Below are positions 1 to 8,680 of a stretch of 64,000 nucleotides of DNA, in pieces. The notes beneath the pieces are model-generated. The model saw only the letters and a list, made by a program, of their open reading frames with translations. It was not told the origin of the DNA and searched no databases. Within the stretch, counting starts at the first letter, position 1. Each line of letters starts with the position of its first letter. The translations under genes were made by a program, and so were the position numbers. Source of the stretch: Lewinellaceae bacterium (GTDB lineage Bacteria > Bacteroidota > Bacteroidia > Chitinophagales > Saprospiraceae); the NCBI GenBank assembly GCA_020636215.1, contig JACJYG010000006.1, positions 248,001-312,000 on the forward strand, in the 5' to 3' direction.

Positions 1-348
1 TCCCGCTGCCGGGTCGGCCACCCAAACGTATTTCCGGCTGATCTTATAAACGACCAGGAAATGGTTCTGCCGCCAATGGACGATACAAGGTAAGGGGGCA
101 TCCACCAAATAAGCTTGCCCTTTTTGTTTACCATCAAAAGGAAGTTTGACCGGCAAAGTCCGCATTCCAATATGTTCGGCTGCTTCGATGATCCCTTGCA
201 ACGAAACCCCTTCCCGGTCGATGTAGCTATGTTCCCGCAGGTATTGGAGGGAATAGCTTTTACCATAATATTTAGCTACCATCCGCAAGCTGGCAGAGCC
301 ACAGTCCATTGAGTCCAGTTGGTAGTAATGTGGAAATTGGTCGAGCAT
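1..348 (-). CDS. C39 peptidase domain of a peptide/bacteriocin ABC exporter (partial)
   Basis: The reading frame is open from an ATG at 348 to the left edge, giving the first 116 residues. They match the N-terminal C39 cysteine peptidase domain of peptidase-containing ABC exporters, which cut leader peptides after a double-glycine motif and export the product through the inner membrane. Visible catalytic elements are the Cys in QLDSMDCGSASL (near residue 13), the His in CIVHWRQNHF and the Asp in WVADPAAG. The membrane and ATPase domains would lie outside the window, so full length and partners cannot be judged. A stand-alone C39 peptidase is possible but less common. Confidence 0.85.
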   Translation of the reverse strand, partial: MLDQFPHYYQLDSMDCGSASLRMVAKYYGKSYSLQYLREHSYIDREGVSLQGIIEAAEHIGMRTLPVKLPFDGKQKGQAYLVDAPLPCIVHWRQNHFLVVYKISRKYVWVADPAAG

Positions 349-409
349 TCGTACAGGCCAGTTGTTGGATGAACAAAGTTAGCAGTAAAGAAAGATACTA
401 AATTAGCCT

Positions 410-1255
410 TCACCCCACCACCTTCCGGTAATATCCTTCCCGGTATGCTTCCAGCCCTTCCCGCAGTTTTCTTGCCCAAGGGCCAACTTCGCCGTTGCCA
501 ATAAGGCGGCCGTCTACCTTGACTACCGGCATAAGGCTTTTGTTGGTGCCGGTTATAAATGCTTCCCGAGCCTGAAACAGCTCTTCCAGGCGGACTTCCC
601 GTTCAATGATGGGCAACAGGCCTTCGGCCACTTTTATGACCGATTGGCGAGTGATGCCGTAGAGGATATTGGAATGAGGCGTAATGAGCTCTTCACGACT
701 ATTGACGAGGAAAATGTTGGAGCGCACAGCTTCCAGCAAGATGCCGTTGTGGTGATAAAGTACCTCCAGGGCGCCGGCCTGCCGGATCTGTGGCAGCAAT
801 TTAATGCCGGTGAGGTAGTTTATGGCCTTGATCTCGGGCCATTCGCGCTGGAAGGAGTGGCTGATAAGGCCGACACCCTCTGTGAAGTAGGCCTCCGGCA
901 GCTTGGGGTAGGGGTGGAGCAATACGATGAGGTTGGGTGCGCCAGGTGCGTAGCCGTCGGGCGAGTAGCCTCCGGTGAGCACCAGGCGGATGGCGCCCTG
1001 GGTTTCCCCATTGGCGGCAATCAGCTCCCGCAGGTGCCGGCTTAGCAGCTGCCGCCCTATGGGAACTTCCAGGTGCATTTTTTCCGCTGAGCTATAAAAG
1101 CGGTTGAAATACTGTTCCTCCAAAAGGGGCTGTCCGTATTTAAAGAGAAAATAATCAAAGATGCCGTAGCCGCGCAGAATAGCCAGGTCGGTGAGGCCGA
1201 TGCCGGCTTCTTGTTGAGAAAGGATCTCGCCGTTGAGTCCACAGTATTTGGCCAT
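410..1255 (-). CDS. Class IV PLP-dependent aminotransferase
   Basis: 281 residues, the usual size for fold-type IV PLP enzymes (branched-chain aminotransferase, D-amino acid aminotransferase, aminodeoxychorismate lyase). The likely PLP lysine is K143 in EIKAINYL. The cofactor-phosphate region is seen in EAVRSNIFLV, YGITRQSV and ITGTNKSLMPV. The sequence does not decide between an IlvE-like and a PabC-like role. The gene stands alone: the exporter gene to its left on the same strand begins about 60 bp past its stop, and a long repeat array lies upstream. Start ATG at 1255 fits the family N-terminus. Confidence 0.85.
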   Translation of the reverse strand: MAKYCGLNGEILSQQEAGIGLTDLAILRGYGIFDYFLFKYGQPLLEEQYFNRFYSSAEKMHLEVPIGRQLLSRHLRELIAANGETQGAIRLVLTGGYSPDGYAPGAPNLIVLLHPYPKLPEAYFTEGVGLISHSFQREWPEIKAINYLTGIKLLPQIRQAGALEVLYHHNGILLEAVRSNIFLVNSREELITPHSNILYGITRQSVIKVAEGLLPIIEREVRLEELFQAREAFITGTNKSLMPVVKVDGRLIGNGEVGPWARKLREGLEAYREGYYRKVVG

Positions 1256-1297
1256 AGTCGTTTTTTTAGCTCAATATAAAGGTTTTAGGGGTTATGG

Positions 1298-1955
1298 GGT
1301 ATGCTTGATAGGTCTGATGGGTCTGATGGGTCTGATGGGTCTGATAGGTCTGATGGGTCTGATACGTCTGATACGTCTGATACGTCTGATACGTCTGATG
1401 GGTCTGATGGGTCTGATACGTCTGATACGTCTGATGGGTCTGATACGTCTGATACGTCTGATGGGTCTGATACGTCTAATACGTCTGATAGGTCTGATGG
1501 GTCTGATGGGTCTGATAGGTCTGATAGGTCTGATAGGTCTGATGGGTCTGATGGGTCTGATGGGTCTGATAGGTCTGATGGGTCTGATGGGTCTGATAGG
1601 TCTGATGGGTCTGATACGTCTAATGGGTCTGATGGGTCTACACCAGACACACCAGACACACCAGACATACGAGACATACGAGACATACGAGACATACGAG
1701 ACATACGAGACATACGAGACATACGAGACATACGAGACATACGAGACCCGTCTCTGCGAGCCGGGCAAGCACACCAGACACACCAGACACACCAGACATA
1801 CGAGACCTACAAGACATACAAGACATACAAGACATACGAGACATACGAGACATACGAGACATACGAGACCTACAAGACATACAAGACATACAAGACATAC
1901 GAGACATACGAGACCTACCAGACACACAAGACCTACGAGACACCCCAAACGCCCA
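1298..1955. repeat. Two opposed arrays of 9-bp tandem repeats
   Basis: From about 1305 to 1640 there are roughly 37 units of TCTGATGGG, TCTGATACG or TCTGATAGG. From 1641 to about 1945 the units are ACACCAGAC, ATACGAGAC or CTACAAGAC. The reverse complement of the right-hand units (GTCTGGTGT, GTCTCGTAT, GTCTTGTAG) matches the left-hand units at about 7 of 9 positions, so the arrays are imperfect inverted copies. A 19-bp non-array word at 1747-1765 interrupts the right arm and recurs at 36046-36064 and 36698-36716. All reading frames stay open because the period is a multiple of three; the ORFs here are artefacts. Confidence 0.95.
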
Positions 1956-2171
1956 CCCCGAAGCGATTACACCAAAAGGCGTGAAAATATCATTCCAACC
2001 TTTGGGCTTTATCAATAATTTCCTATTTTCAATCCCCGCAGGAGAAGGGTGTTCGAAGGAGTGATTTAAGCGGTTTTTCGGTTGCATCATGCGGCAGCAA
2101 GCCGGCGCTTCCTTCCTCCGGACAGATCCCCTGCTGGAATTTCGTTCATAAAATCAAAAAAAAACGGCCAT

Positions 2172-4301
2172 ATGATCTTCGACACCAAAAACATTAGGAA
2201 CGTTGCCTTGCTTGGGCACTCGGGCTGTGGTAAAACGACCTTCTCTGAATGCATGCTTTTTGAAGCAGGGGATATTACCCGCAGGGGCACCGTAGAGGAA
2301 GGGAACACCCAATCGGACTATACCGACCTGGAGCGCGAGCGCGGCAACTCCATTTTCAGCGCACTGATGCACGCCGAGTGGAAGGATTCCAAGATCAACA
2401 TCATCGATACACCGGGTTTTGACGACTTCATCGGTGAGGTAATCTCTGCCCTCAAGGTAGCTGATACCGGTATTATGTTGCTCAATGCCAAAAACGGCGT
2501 CGAGGTGGGTACCGAGATTATATGGGAATATGTGGACCAATTTGAAACGCCTGCCATTTTTGTCATCAACCAGGTAGACCACGAAAAAGCGGATTTTGAC
2601 GCCACGCTGGAACAGGCCAAAAACCGCTTCGGCCATAAGATTATTCCGGTTCAGTACCCGCTAAACCCGGGTACCGACTTCAACACTATAGTGGATGCCC
2701 TGCGCATGGTGATGTATGTTTTTCCTCCGGAAGGGGGCAAGCCGGAAAAGCAGGATATTCCCGATTCGGAGATTTCCAGGGCGCAGGAAATGCACAACGC
2801 CTTGGTGGAGGCTGCTGCTGAAAACGATGAGGGCCTGATGGAAAAATTCTTCGAAGAAGGTTCCCTATCAGAAGAGGAATTGGCGGAAGGCCTGCGCATT
2901 GCCATCGCCAATCAGGAGATATTTCCGGTATTCTGCTGTTCTTCGACCAGGAACATGGGGAGCGGCCGCATCATGGGTTTTATTAATGATGTTTGTCCGT
3001 CTCCTGCCGACCGGCCTGCGGCCCGCCTCGAAGGCACGGAAAAAACCCTGCCCTGTGATGCTGAGGGCGAGACTACAATCTTTATCTACAAAACGATCTC
3101 GGAACCCCAGGTAGGTAACGTCAATTATTTCAAAGTCTACTCCGGTACGCTCAATAACAGCGACGAATTGATCAACGTCAAAAACCGTTCCTCTGAACGC
3201 TTCGGCCAAATTTTCATAGCCGAAGGCAAAAACCGGGAACAGGTCAATCAGATCAAGGCTGGGGACATCGGAGTGACGGTGAAATTGAAAAACGCTCATA
3301 CGAATAATACGCTCAATGTCAAAGGCGTAGACCGAAAGATCCGCCCAATAGTTTTTCCTGAACCTCGCATCCGGGTTGCGGTAGCACCGCCCAATAAGGC
3401 CGATATGGAAAAGCTGATGAAAGCGCTGCACATTATCGAAGAAGAAGACCCCACCCTGATTGTAGAGCAATCCAAGGCCTTAAAGCAGACCTTGCTGCAC
3501 GGGCAGGGACAACTTCACCTTGAATTGATTAAGCATCGCATTGAAAGTAATTACGGGGTCTCAATGGATTTCATGAGGCCACGTATTTCCTACCGGGAAA
3601 CCATCACCCGTGAAGCGGACACCATGTACCGCCACAAAAAACAGACGGGGGGCGCCGGGCAGTTTGCCGAAGTACACATGCGTATCGAGCCCTATTCAGA
3701 AGGCATGCCCGATCCACATGGCCTGTCGGTGCGGAACAAGGATATCGAAGAATTGCCCTGGGGTGGTAAGCTGGCTTTCTACTGGTGCATTGTCGGTGGT
3801 TCGATCGACGCAAAATATTCCAACGCTATTAAGAAGGGTATCCTCTCGAAGATGGAGGAAGGCCCGCTTACCGGCTCCTACTGCCAGGATATTCGCGTTT
3901 GTATCTACGACGGCAAAATGCACCCGGTCGATTCCAACGATATGGCTTTTATGCTGGCTTCCACGCAGGCCTTCAAACAAGCTTTTAAAGAGTCGGCTCC
4001 TCAGATCATGGAACCTATCTATACTCTGGATATCCTCTGTACGGATGAATTTATGGGCGATATCATGGGCGACCTGCAGACCCGCCGGGCTATGATCCTG
4101 GGTATGGGGGCTGAAGGCCACTACCAGAAGATCACCGCTAAGGCGCCACTGGCGGAACTCTATCAATATTCTTCCACCCTGCGTTCCTTGTCACAGGGCC
4201 GCGCCAAATTCCACCAGGAATTTGCCGAGTACAGCCCAGTGCCACACGATATTCAGCAGCGGCTCATGGAGGAATACGAAACGGAAGCCGCCGAAGCCTA
4301 G
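2172..4301 (+). CDS. EF-G-like translational GTPase
   Basis: About 709 residues with the full EF-G layout: N-terminal GTPase, domain II, domain IV and a C-terminal domain. GTPase motifs are GHSGCGKTT (P-loop, residues 15-23), DTPGF (G3) and NQVDH (G4). G4 has NQxD instead of the usual NKxD, which with the divergent sequence suggests an EF-G paralogue rather than the main elongation factor. Start chosen at ATG 2172 (MIFDTKNIRNVALLGH), where GTPase homology begins; the frame is open further upstream but that part has no family resemblance. Exact role unknown; paralogues are usually called elongation factor G-like. Confidence 0.88.
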   Translation: MIFDTKNIRNVALLGHSGCGKTTFSECMLFEAGDITRRGTVEEGNTQSDYTDLERERGNSIFSALMHAEWKDSKINIIDTPGFDDFIGEVISALKVADTGIMLLNAKNGVEVGTEIIWEYVDQFETPAIFVINQVDHEKADFDATLEQAKNRFGHKIIPVQYPLNPGTDFNTIVDALRMVMYVFPPEGGKPEKQDIPDSEISRAQEMHNALVEAAAENDEGLMEKFFEEGSLSEEELAEGLRIAIANQEIFPVFCCSSTRNMGSGRIMGFINDVCPSPADRPAARLEGTEKTLPCDAEGETTIFIYKTISEPQVGNVNYFKVYSGTLNNSDELINVKNRSSERFGQIFIAEGKNREQVNQIKAGDIGVTVKLKNAHTNNTLNVKGVDRKIRPIVFPEPRIRVAVAPPNKADMEKLMKALHIIEEEDPTLIVEQSKALKQTLLHGQGQLHLELIKHRIESNYGVSMDFMRPRISYRETITREADTMYRHKKQTGGAGQFAEVHMRIEPYSEGMPDPHGLSVRNKDIEELPWGGKLAFYWCIVGGSIDAKYSNAIKKGILSKMEEGPLTGSYCQDIRVCIYDGKMHPVDSNDMAFMLASTQAFKQAFKESAPQIMEPIYTLDILCTDEFMGDIMGDLQTRRAMILGMGAEGHYQKITAKAPLAELYQYSSTLRSLSQGRAKFHQEFAEYSPVPHDIQQRLMEEYETEAAEA

Positions 4302-4315
4302 CGGAGGAGTGGGAT

Positions 4316-4367
4316 ACTATAGATGCTTAAGTGATGTTCCAACCAGGACATCCTTAGCATCTATAGT
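4316..4367. terminator. Long hairpin between convergent genes
   Basis: The left arm ACTATAGATGCTTAAG pairs with CTTAGCATCTATAGT with one bulged base, and GATGT pairs with ACATC inside. It lies between the ends of the EF-G-like gene and the MFS gene, where a bidirectional terminator is expected, but there is no T-tract. The words GCATCTATAG and GATACT recur at 46.2-46.4 kb, so it also belongs to a dispersed repeat family. Confidence 0.55.
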
Positions 4368-4396
4368 GTCTATCAGCATCTACCGTTATAGCATCG

Positions 4397-5557
4397 CTAA
4401 ATAAGCTGTTGGTTCACCAGCGACCTACGGGCTATGCCTGCCGCCGCCAGCGCCAGGACAGCAACAAAACCCAGCCCGGCGCCCAGGCCGAAATGCTCGC
4501 CTATAAAACCGATGAGCGGAGGGCCGATGAGAAAACCGATCACTCCAGCACTGGCCACTGCCGCGATGCCGGCCCCCGGTGTCACCCCCGGCATCTTCGC
4601 CGCAGCGCTAAACAGCAGAGGGACGACGGTGGAGAAGCCCAAACCGACGATAGTGAACCCCAGGACAGCCGTCGCCGGATGAGGGAGTAGTGTTGCTATG
4701 CTCAGTCCTGCCGCTCCCAGCAGGCTCCCGGCAAAAACAGTACGGGGAGCGCCCAGGTATTGGCGGATGCCATCGCCGGCAAAACGGCCCAGTGCCATTG
4801 ATAACGAAAACCCTGCGAAGCCAAGGCTGGCCACAAAAGGGTCGGACAACAACACATTACGCAGGTAGATAGCACTCCAATCGGCTACCGCCCCTTCGCC
4901 GATCATAATACAGAACCCGATGAGGGCCAGTCCCCAAACGGAGCGGGGAGGAAGAGCGAAAGAAGAACCCCCGGCACTGCTGTGGGGTAGGGTAGAAGTA
5001 ATGGGGCGCAACACTAGCTGTAGTACTACCATCAGTAAGGCCAGCACAATCAGGTGAGCCCGTAACGGGATGTCCGCTGCGGCTATGAGTCCGGCGCTGC
5101 CCGCGCCAATCATGGCGCCCAGGCTGAACATGCCGTGGCAGGCCGACATGATGGTTACCCGATATTGGGATTCTACCGCAGCGGCCGCTGCATTCATCGA
5201 TACGTTCATGAAACTATTGGCCAGGCCAACCACATACAGGCTGGCCATGAGGGTTAATTGGCTGGTAGCAAAAGCAGGAATCGGAAGGACAGCGCAAAAT
5301 AAAAGCGTGGCTATCGTCATCGCCTTGCCAGTGGATAGCTTTTCGATCAACCAGCCGGCCAGCGGCATAACGGTGAGCGCGCCCAGGGGTAAGCCCAGCA
5401 GGGCAAGGCCCAGTTGCCCTTCGCTAAGCATCAGTCCGGCCTGTACTTCCGGCAGGCGCGCCAACCAACTCCCAAACAGGATGCTGAGCGTCATGAAAGT
5501 CAGGCCCACGGATAAACTGGGCATGTGAAAAGTGAAAGCTCGCAGTACTCTGATCAT
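4397..5557 (-). CDS. MFS transporter
   Basis: 386 residues, almost entirely hydrophobic, with about 12 predicted membrane segments, typical of major facilitator transporters of the inner membrane. Regions such as LPEVQAGLMLSEGQLGLALL and CHGMFSLGAMIGAG resemble the YbjJ/fucose-permease-like subgroup. The substrate cannot be told from sequence. Start ATG at 5557. The 5' leader contains a promoter-like site and an intrinsic terminator 104 nt before the start codon (5661-5692), so expression may be attenuated. Confidence 0.8.
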   Translation of the reverse strand: MIRVLRAFTFHMPSLSVGLTFMTLSILFGSWLARLPEVQAGLMLSEGQLGLALLGLPLGALTVMPLAGWLIEKLSTGKAMTIATLLFCAVLPIPAFATSQLTLMASLYVVGLANSFMNVSMNAAAAAVESQYRVTIMSACHGMFSLGAMIGAGSAGLIAAADIPLRAHLIVLALLMVVLQLVLRPITSTLPHSSAGGSSFALPPRSVWGLALIGFCIMIGEGAVADWSAIYLRNVLLSDPFVASLGFAGFSLSMALGRFAGDGIRQYLGAPRTVFAGSLLGAAGLSIATLLPHPATAVLGFTIVGLGFSTVVPLLFSAAAKMPGVTPGAGIAAVASAGVIGFLIGPPLIGFIGEHFGLGAGLGFVAVLALAAAGIARRSLVNQQLI

Positions 5558-5660
5558 ATTTTATTTTATGTTTTCCATGGCCTAACTTTGGATTTTCCTT
5601 TTGGCCCAACAAAGGGCGGCCATGGTTTTAGCCTAATTAAGAAGCTGTTTGAATTTGGTC

Positions 5661-5692
5661 AAAAAAAGGCGCCCAAACTATTGATGGGCGCC
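5661..5692 (-). terminator. Intrinsic terminator, possible attenuator
   Basis: On the minus strand GGCGCCC pairs with GGGCGCC (7 bp, 11-nt loop, 5668-5692), followed by seven T (5661-5667). No coding gene ends here. It lies upstream of the MFS gene and about 30 nt downstream of a promoter-like site, so it either ends a small RNA or attenuates the MFS transcript. Confidence 0.65.
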
Positions 5693-5716
5693 AGATAAAG
5701 TAGTGTATGAAACTTA

Positions 5717-5777
5717 AAAAATCGGTGCAAAGATACAGGGATAGAGGAATGTAGTGCTACCTGTGCCTTTGCCGATT
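5717..5777. promoter_or_regulatory. Inverted repeat with Bacteroidota -7 promoter element (minus strand)
   Basis: AAAATCGGTGCAAAG at 5718 pairs with CTTTGCCGATTTT near 5777, with an inner ACAGG/CCTGT pair. One arm contains TATCTTTG read on the minus strand (5735 to 5728), a perfect TAnnTTTG -7 element. A start site near 5721 would give a transcript of about 60 nt ending at the terminator at 5661. Confidence 0.45.
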
Positions 5778-6213
5778 TTGATACTGGATTGATCGTTCCC
5801 CATTTCAGTACTTCAGTCCACCCGGACTCCAATATTCTCAAGGTCAACCCTTAAAAACTATCCTTGAAAAGATTGTATTTAGCTTGCATTTGGAGCCAGG
5901 TTTCTCAATAGTCAACCCTTGTTTTATGTTTGATGCCTCCCGCTATTCCCCGTGGCCTTGGTGAACTAATCTCGTCTTTTGATTGTATAGAAAGTGTGTT
6001 TTTGACACTAACAACTTTACGCTGCGGGAAGAGGCTGTATTCTCGTAGCCCTAACCATTGATGTCTGCGCTATCTCCGGCTCCATAAGCTGGAAATTCAT
6101 CACAAGGACATTTTCATTCCTAACCCTTCCCCGGTAATAATCAAGGATATAGAAGAGCGAACCCAGGGTATTCCACCCGGTATAAAAGCGTATTGAACCA
6201 CAAGCAAAAGCTT
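5778..6213. other. Intergenic stretch without recognisable gene
   Basis: Nothing here can be supported as coding on either strand, and no RNA gene is recognised. The word GTCAACCCTT occurs twice (near 5842 and 5912). The region must contain the promoter of the AraC gene that follows, but no clear -7/-33 pair was found. Confidence 0.5.
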
Positions 6214-7077
6214 ATGAAAGCCTTATTTGAAAAGATTGAACCCGTTTTTGGCAATTCGTTTACCATTCGCCGGTTTGACCACGCGCCGGATGTTAACAAA
6301 CCGAGCTGGCATTTTCATCCGGAGTATGAGATTGTTTACATTTCCAATGGGCGCGGTAAACGCCATATCGGCGATCACATTTCATATTTTGAGGATGGCG
6401 ACCTGATCTTTATGGGGCCGAATCTGCCACACTTCGGCTTTACCGAGGAGTTGTATGAGGAGCACAGTGAGATTGTGGTCCAGATGAAAGAAGACTTTCT
6501 GGGAGAAGCCTTTTTACAGAAGCCGGAAATGGCGGCTATTCAGCAGTTGTTTCAGCGGTCACGGCAGGGGCTTTCCTTTGGAGGAGAAACCCGCCGTCGG
6601 GTGGGGCGCCGTTTGGAGGAAGTGATGAAAATGGGGCACTTCGAGCGTTTGCTGGAGTTGTTGTCCATACTTCAGGAGTTGGCGCATTCGGAGGAGTACG
6701 AGATGCTGAATGCCAATGGCTTCGCTGTAGAGGTGAATGCGCAGGACCAGGACCGGATGGAGTCGGTATTTGGGTATGTCGGCGAAAATTTCCAGGAAGA
6801 TGCCAACCTCGATGAAGCTGCCCGGCGGGTAAACATGACGGTGCCTGCTTTTTGCCGGTACTTCAAAAAGCTGACCCGGAAAACATTTAGCCAGTTTGTA
6901 AATGAATACCGCATTACCCACGCCTGCCGTTTATTGGCCGATGACAACCTGACCATAGCTGGTGTCAGTTTCGAAAGCGGCTTCAACAACCTGTCCCATT
7001 TTAACCGGCAGTTCAAGAATATTACCGGGTTTAGCCCCAGAGATTATCGGAAGAACATCAAAAAGGTGGTTTCGTAA
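6214..7077 (+). CDS. AraC family transcriptional regulator
   Basis: 287 residues from ATG 6214 (MKALFEKIEPVFGN); a TTG seven codons upstream is also in frame but less likely. The N-terminal half is a cupin sensing domain (WHFHPEYEIVYI, GDLIFMGPNLPH), typical of sugar-responsive AraC proteins. The C-terminal third is the double helix-turn-helix: CRYFKKLTRKTFSQFVNEYR followed by IAGVSFESGFNNLSHFNRQF and SPRDYRK. It acts in the cytoplasm on target promoters. No sugar gene is adjacent, so the regulon is unknown. Confidence 0.92.
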   Translation: MKALFEKIEPVFGNSFTIRRFDHAPDVNKPSWHFHPEYEIVYISNGRGKRHIGDHISYFEDGDLIFMGPNLPHFGFTEELYEEHSEIVVQMKEDFLGEAFLQKPEMAAIQQLFQRSRQGLSFGGETRRRVGRRLEEVMKMGHFERLLELLSILQELAHSEEYEMLNANGFAVEVNAQDQDRMESVFGYVGENFQEDANLDEAARRVNMTVPAFCRYFKKLTRKTFSQFVNEYRITHACRLLADDNLTIAGVSFESGFNNLSHFNRQFKNITGFSPRDYRKNIKKVVS

Positions 7078-7132
7078 CCTAATTAGCATAAAGTTTAAGT
7101 CTTCAAAGCCTGGAACTTTTCTGAATGCGCGC

Positions 7133-7140
7133 TACATTTG
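7133..7140 (+). promoter_or_regulatory. Promoter -7 element
   Basis: TACATTTG matches the TAnnTTTG consensus of the Bacteroidota primary sigma factor and lies 28 bp before the ATG of the lipoprotein at 7169. Confidence 0.5.
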
Positions 7141-7168
7141 CCATTGACTCAAAAAAAACCAATTCTTC

Positions 7169-7606
7169 ATGAAGAGACTAATGGTAATGGCGCTCCTGGC
7201 CACATTGATCTTTGCCTGTTCGAAAGGCAATGAGAATGCCCGGCAATTAATAATAGGCCAATGGAAATATGATACGCAGGCGATACTGGATGACGCTAAT
7301 AAGCGCAATATGTCAGATCAGGATAAGCTGTTGGTCCAGGGGACAATGGCTGTGTACAAAGATGCAGTCTTCAATTTTAAAGCCGACAGCACCCTGGTGA
7401 TCATTTCCAATGGCATTAATCAGTTCGGTTCATGGAAAATGAGTGAAAATGGTAAAACCTTGTTTCTGAATCTCAGCGGACAAGATCAGCCTAACACCGT
7501 GTCATCGATCAGTTCCGGCCGCATTGTACTGGCCCCGGACCCGCAAAGAGGTATTAGATATTCCCGGATTTTTATCCCGACAACGGGCGCCACAGGGCAG
7601 GAATAA
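7169..7606 (+). CDS. Small lipoprotein, lipocalin-like
   Basis: 145 residues. An N-terminal lipoprotein signal ends in LIFACSKG, with the acylated Cys near residue 17, so the protein should sit in a membrane facing the periplasm. The mature part (IIGQWKYD..., FNFKADSTLVI, FGSWKMSENGKTLFLNL) has the strand pattern of the lipocalin-like proteins common in Bacteroidota, where a short beta-barrel starts with a GxW motif. Function unknown. It has its own promoter-like site. Confidence 0.75.
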   Translation: MKRLMVMALLATLIFACSKGNENARQLIIGQWKYDTQAILDDANKRNMSDQDKLLVQGTMAVYKDAVFNFKADSTLVIISNGINQFGSWKMSENGKTLFLNLSGQDQPNTVSSISSGRIVLAPDPQRGIRYSRIFIPTTGATGQE

Positions 7607-7753
7607 GCGCCACTTTAAACAATGCCCCTGTCAAGCTTAAACAATTCATAATTTCCAATTTACATGCACTTCACAATCAAGCCTGATCTTGCGCGTATTA
7701 TTCACAGATGACAGTCCGTCACAAAGTGAGTTTACGCCATATCTTCAGGTGTC

Positions 7754-8617
7754 ATGAAACGTGAATTGGATATCGTTATAATTTCCGATGTACATTTGGG
7801 AACCTACGGCTGCCACGCCGCCGAACTCCTTCAGTATTTAAAGAGCATCAGGACCGAGACTTTAATCCTCAATGGAGACTTCATCGACATGTGGCAGTTT
7901 CGCAAGCGCTACTTCCCCAAAGAACACATCCAGGTTATCCAGCGCATTCTCCGGATGGCGGCAAAGGGGACTAAAGTGTATTATATCACCGGCAACCACG
8001 ACGACGCCCTGCGCCGCTACGCTGATTTCTCCTCCGGCAATATTCACCTGCGCGACAAGCTCCTCCTGAAACTCAAGGGCCAAACCTATTGGATCTTTCA
8101 TGGCGACATTTTTGACGTTTTCATCCGGATGTCGCCCATTATCGCCAAATTGGGCGGCCAGGGCTACGACTGGCTCATCCTCTTCAACCGCTTCATCAAC
8201 AAGATCCGGATGGCGATGGGCCTTCAACGGATGTCTTTCACCAAGCGCATTAAAGACGGTGTAAAAAAAGCCGCGAAATTTGTCGGGGATTTCGAGCAAA
8301 CCGCCATCCGGCTGGCAGCGGAAGAAAGTTACGATTATGTCATCTGCGGCCACATCCACCGCCCACAAATGCGCGTTCAGGAAGTGAAAGGGAAAAAGGT
8401 CACCTACCTCAATTCCGGCGACTGGGTGGAAAACCTCACCGCCCTGGAGTACAAATGGGGCCGATGGTCCATTTATGAATACGATCCAGCCGATTATGAG
8501 CTGATCAACCCCAAGCTCAAGGTAAAAGAAGTACAGGCCGTGGAAGACGAAGAGGAGTATGCCGGCGATGGCAGGGATCCGGAGGCATTTATTGAATATG
8601 TGCTCCGGAGGCAGTAG
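7754..8617 (+). CDS. LpxH-like metallophosphoesterase (UDP-2,3-diacylglucosamine hydrolase family)
   Basis: 287 residues with all metal-binding motifs of calcineurin-like phosphoesterases: SDVHLGTYG, NGDFIDMW, GNHDD, FHGDIFD and CGHIHRPQ. The spacing and the WIFHGDIFD block match the LpxH-type family, which removes UMP from UDP-2,3-diacylglucosamine in lipid A synthesis. Some family members act on other substrates, so the exact reaction is inferred. Start ATG 7754 (MKRELDIVIISDVHLG). The gene stands alone and its end runs into a tract of simple repeats. Confidence 0.85.
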   Translation: MKRELDIVIISDVHLGTYGCHAAELLQYLKSIRTETLILNGDFIDMWQFRKRYFPKEHIQVIQRILRMAAKGTKVYYITGNHDDALRRYADFSSGNIHLRDKLLLKLKGQTYWIFHGDIFDVFIRMSPIIAKLGGQGYDWLILFNRFINKIRMAMGLQRMSFTKRIKDGVKKAAKFVGDFEQTAIRLAAEESYDYVICGHIHRPQMRVQEVKGKKVTYLNSGDWVENLTALEYKWGRWSIYEYDPADYELINPKLKVKEVQAVEDEEEYAGDGRDPEAFIEYVLRRQ

Positions 8618-8620
8618 GCA

Positions 8621-8680
8621 GGAGGTTACAGGGTTACAGGGTTTCAAGTTTCAGAGTTTCAGGGTTTCAAGTTTCAACGA
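8621..8680. repeat. Simple repeat tract GGTTACAG / GTTTCAAG
   Basis: Imperfect tandem 7-9 bp words: GGTTACA, GGGTTACA, GGGTTTCA, AGTTTCAG and so on. The GGTTACA word is the reverse complement of the heptamer in the priA leader (30421-30462). Confidence 0.8.

Noticed and set aside
1298..1955. CRISPR array
   Set aside because: Units follow each other without unique spacers and no cas genes are present; the same applies to the arrays at 11.6, 33.5 and 36.8 kb.
1233..2018. Long ORFs in several frames within the 9-bp arrays (repeats of GSD, RHT, IRP and similar)
   Set aside because: The unit length is a multiple of three and lacks stop codons, so most frames stay open. The peptides are pure low-complexity with no start context or family.
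5659..5847. 62-residue minus-strand ORF
   Set aside because: It runs through the inverted repeat and the intrinsic terminator; no start context.
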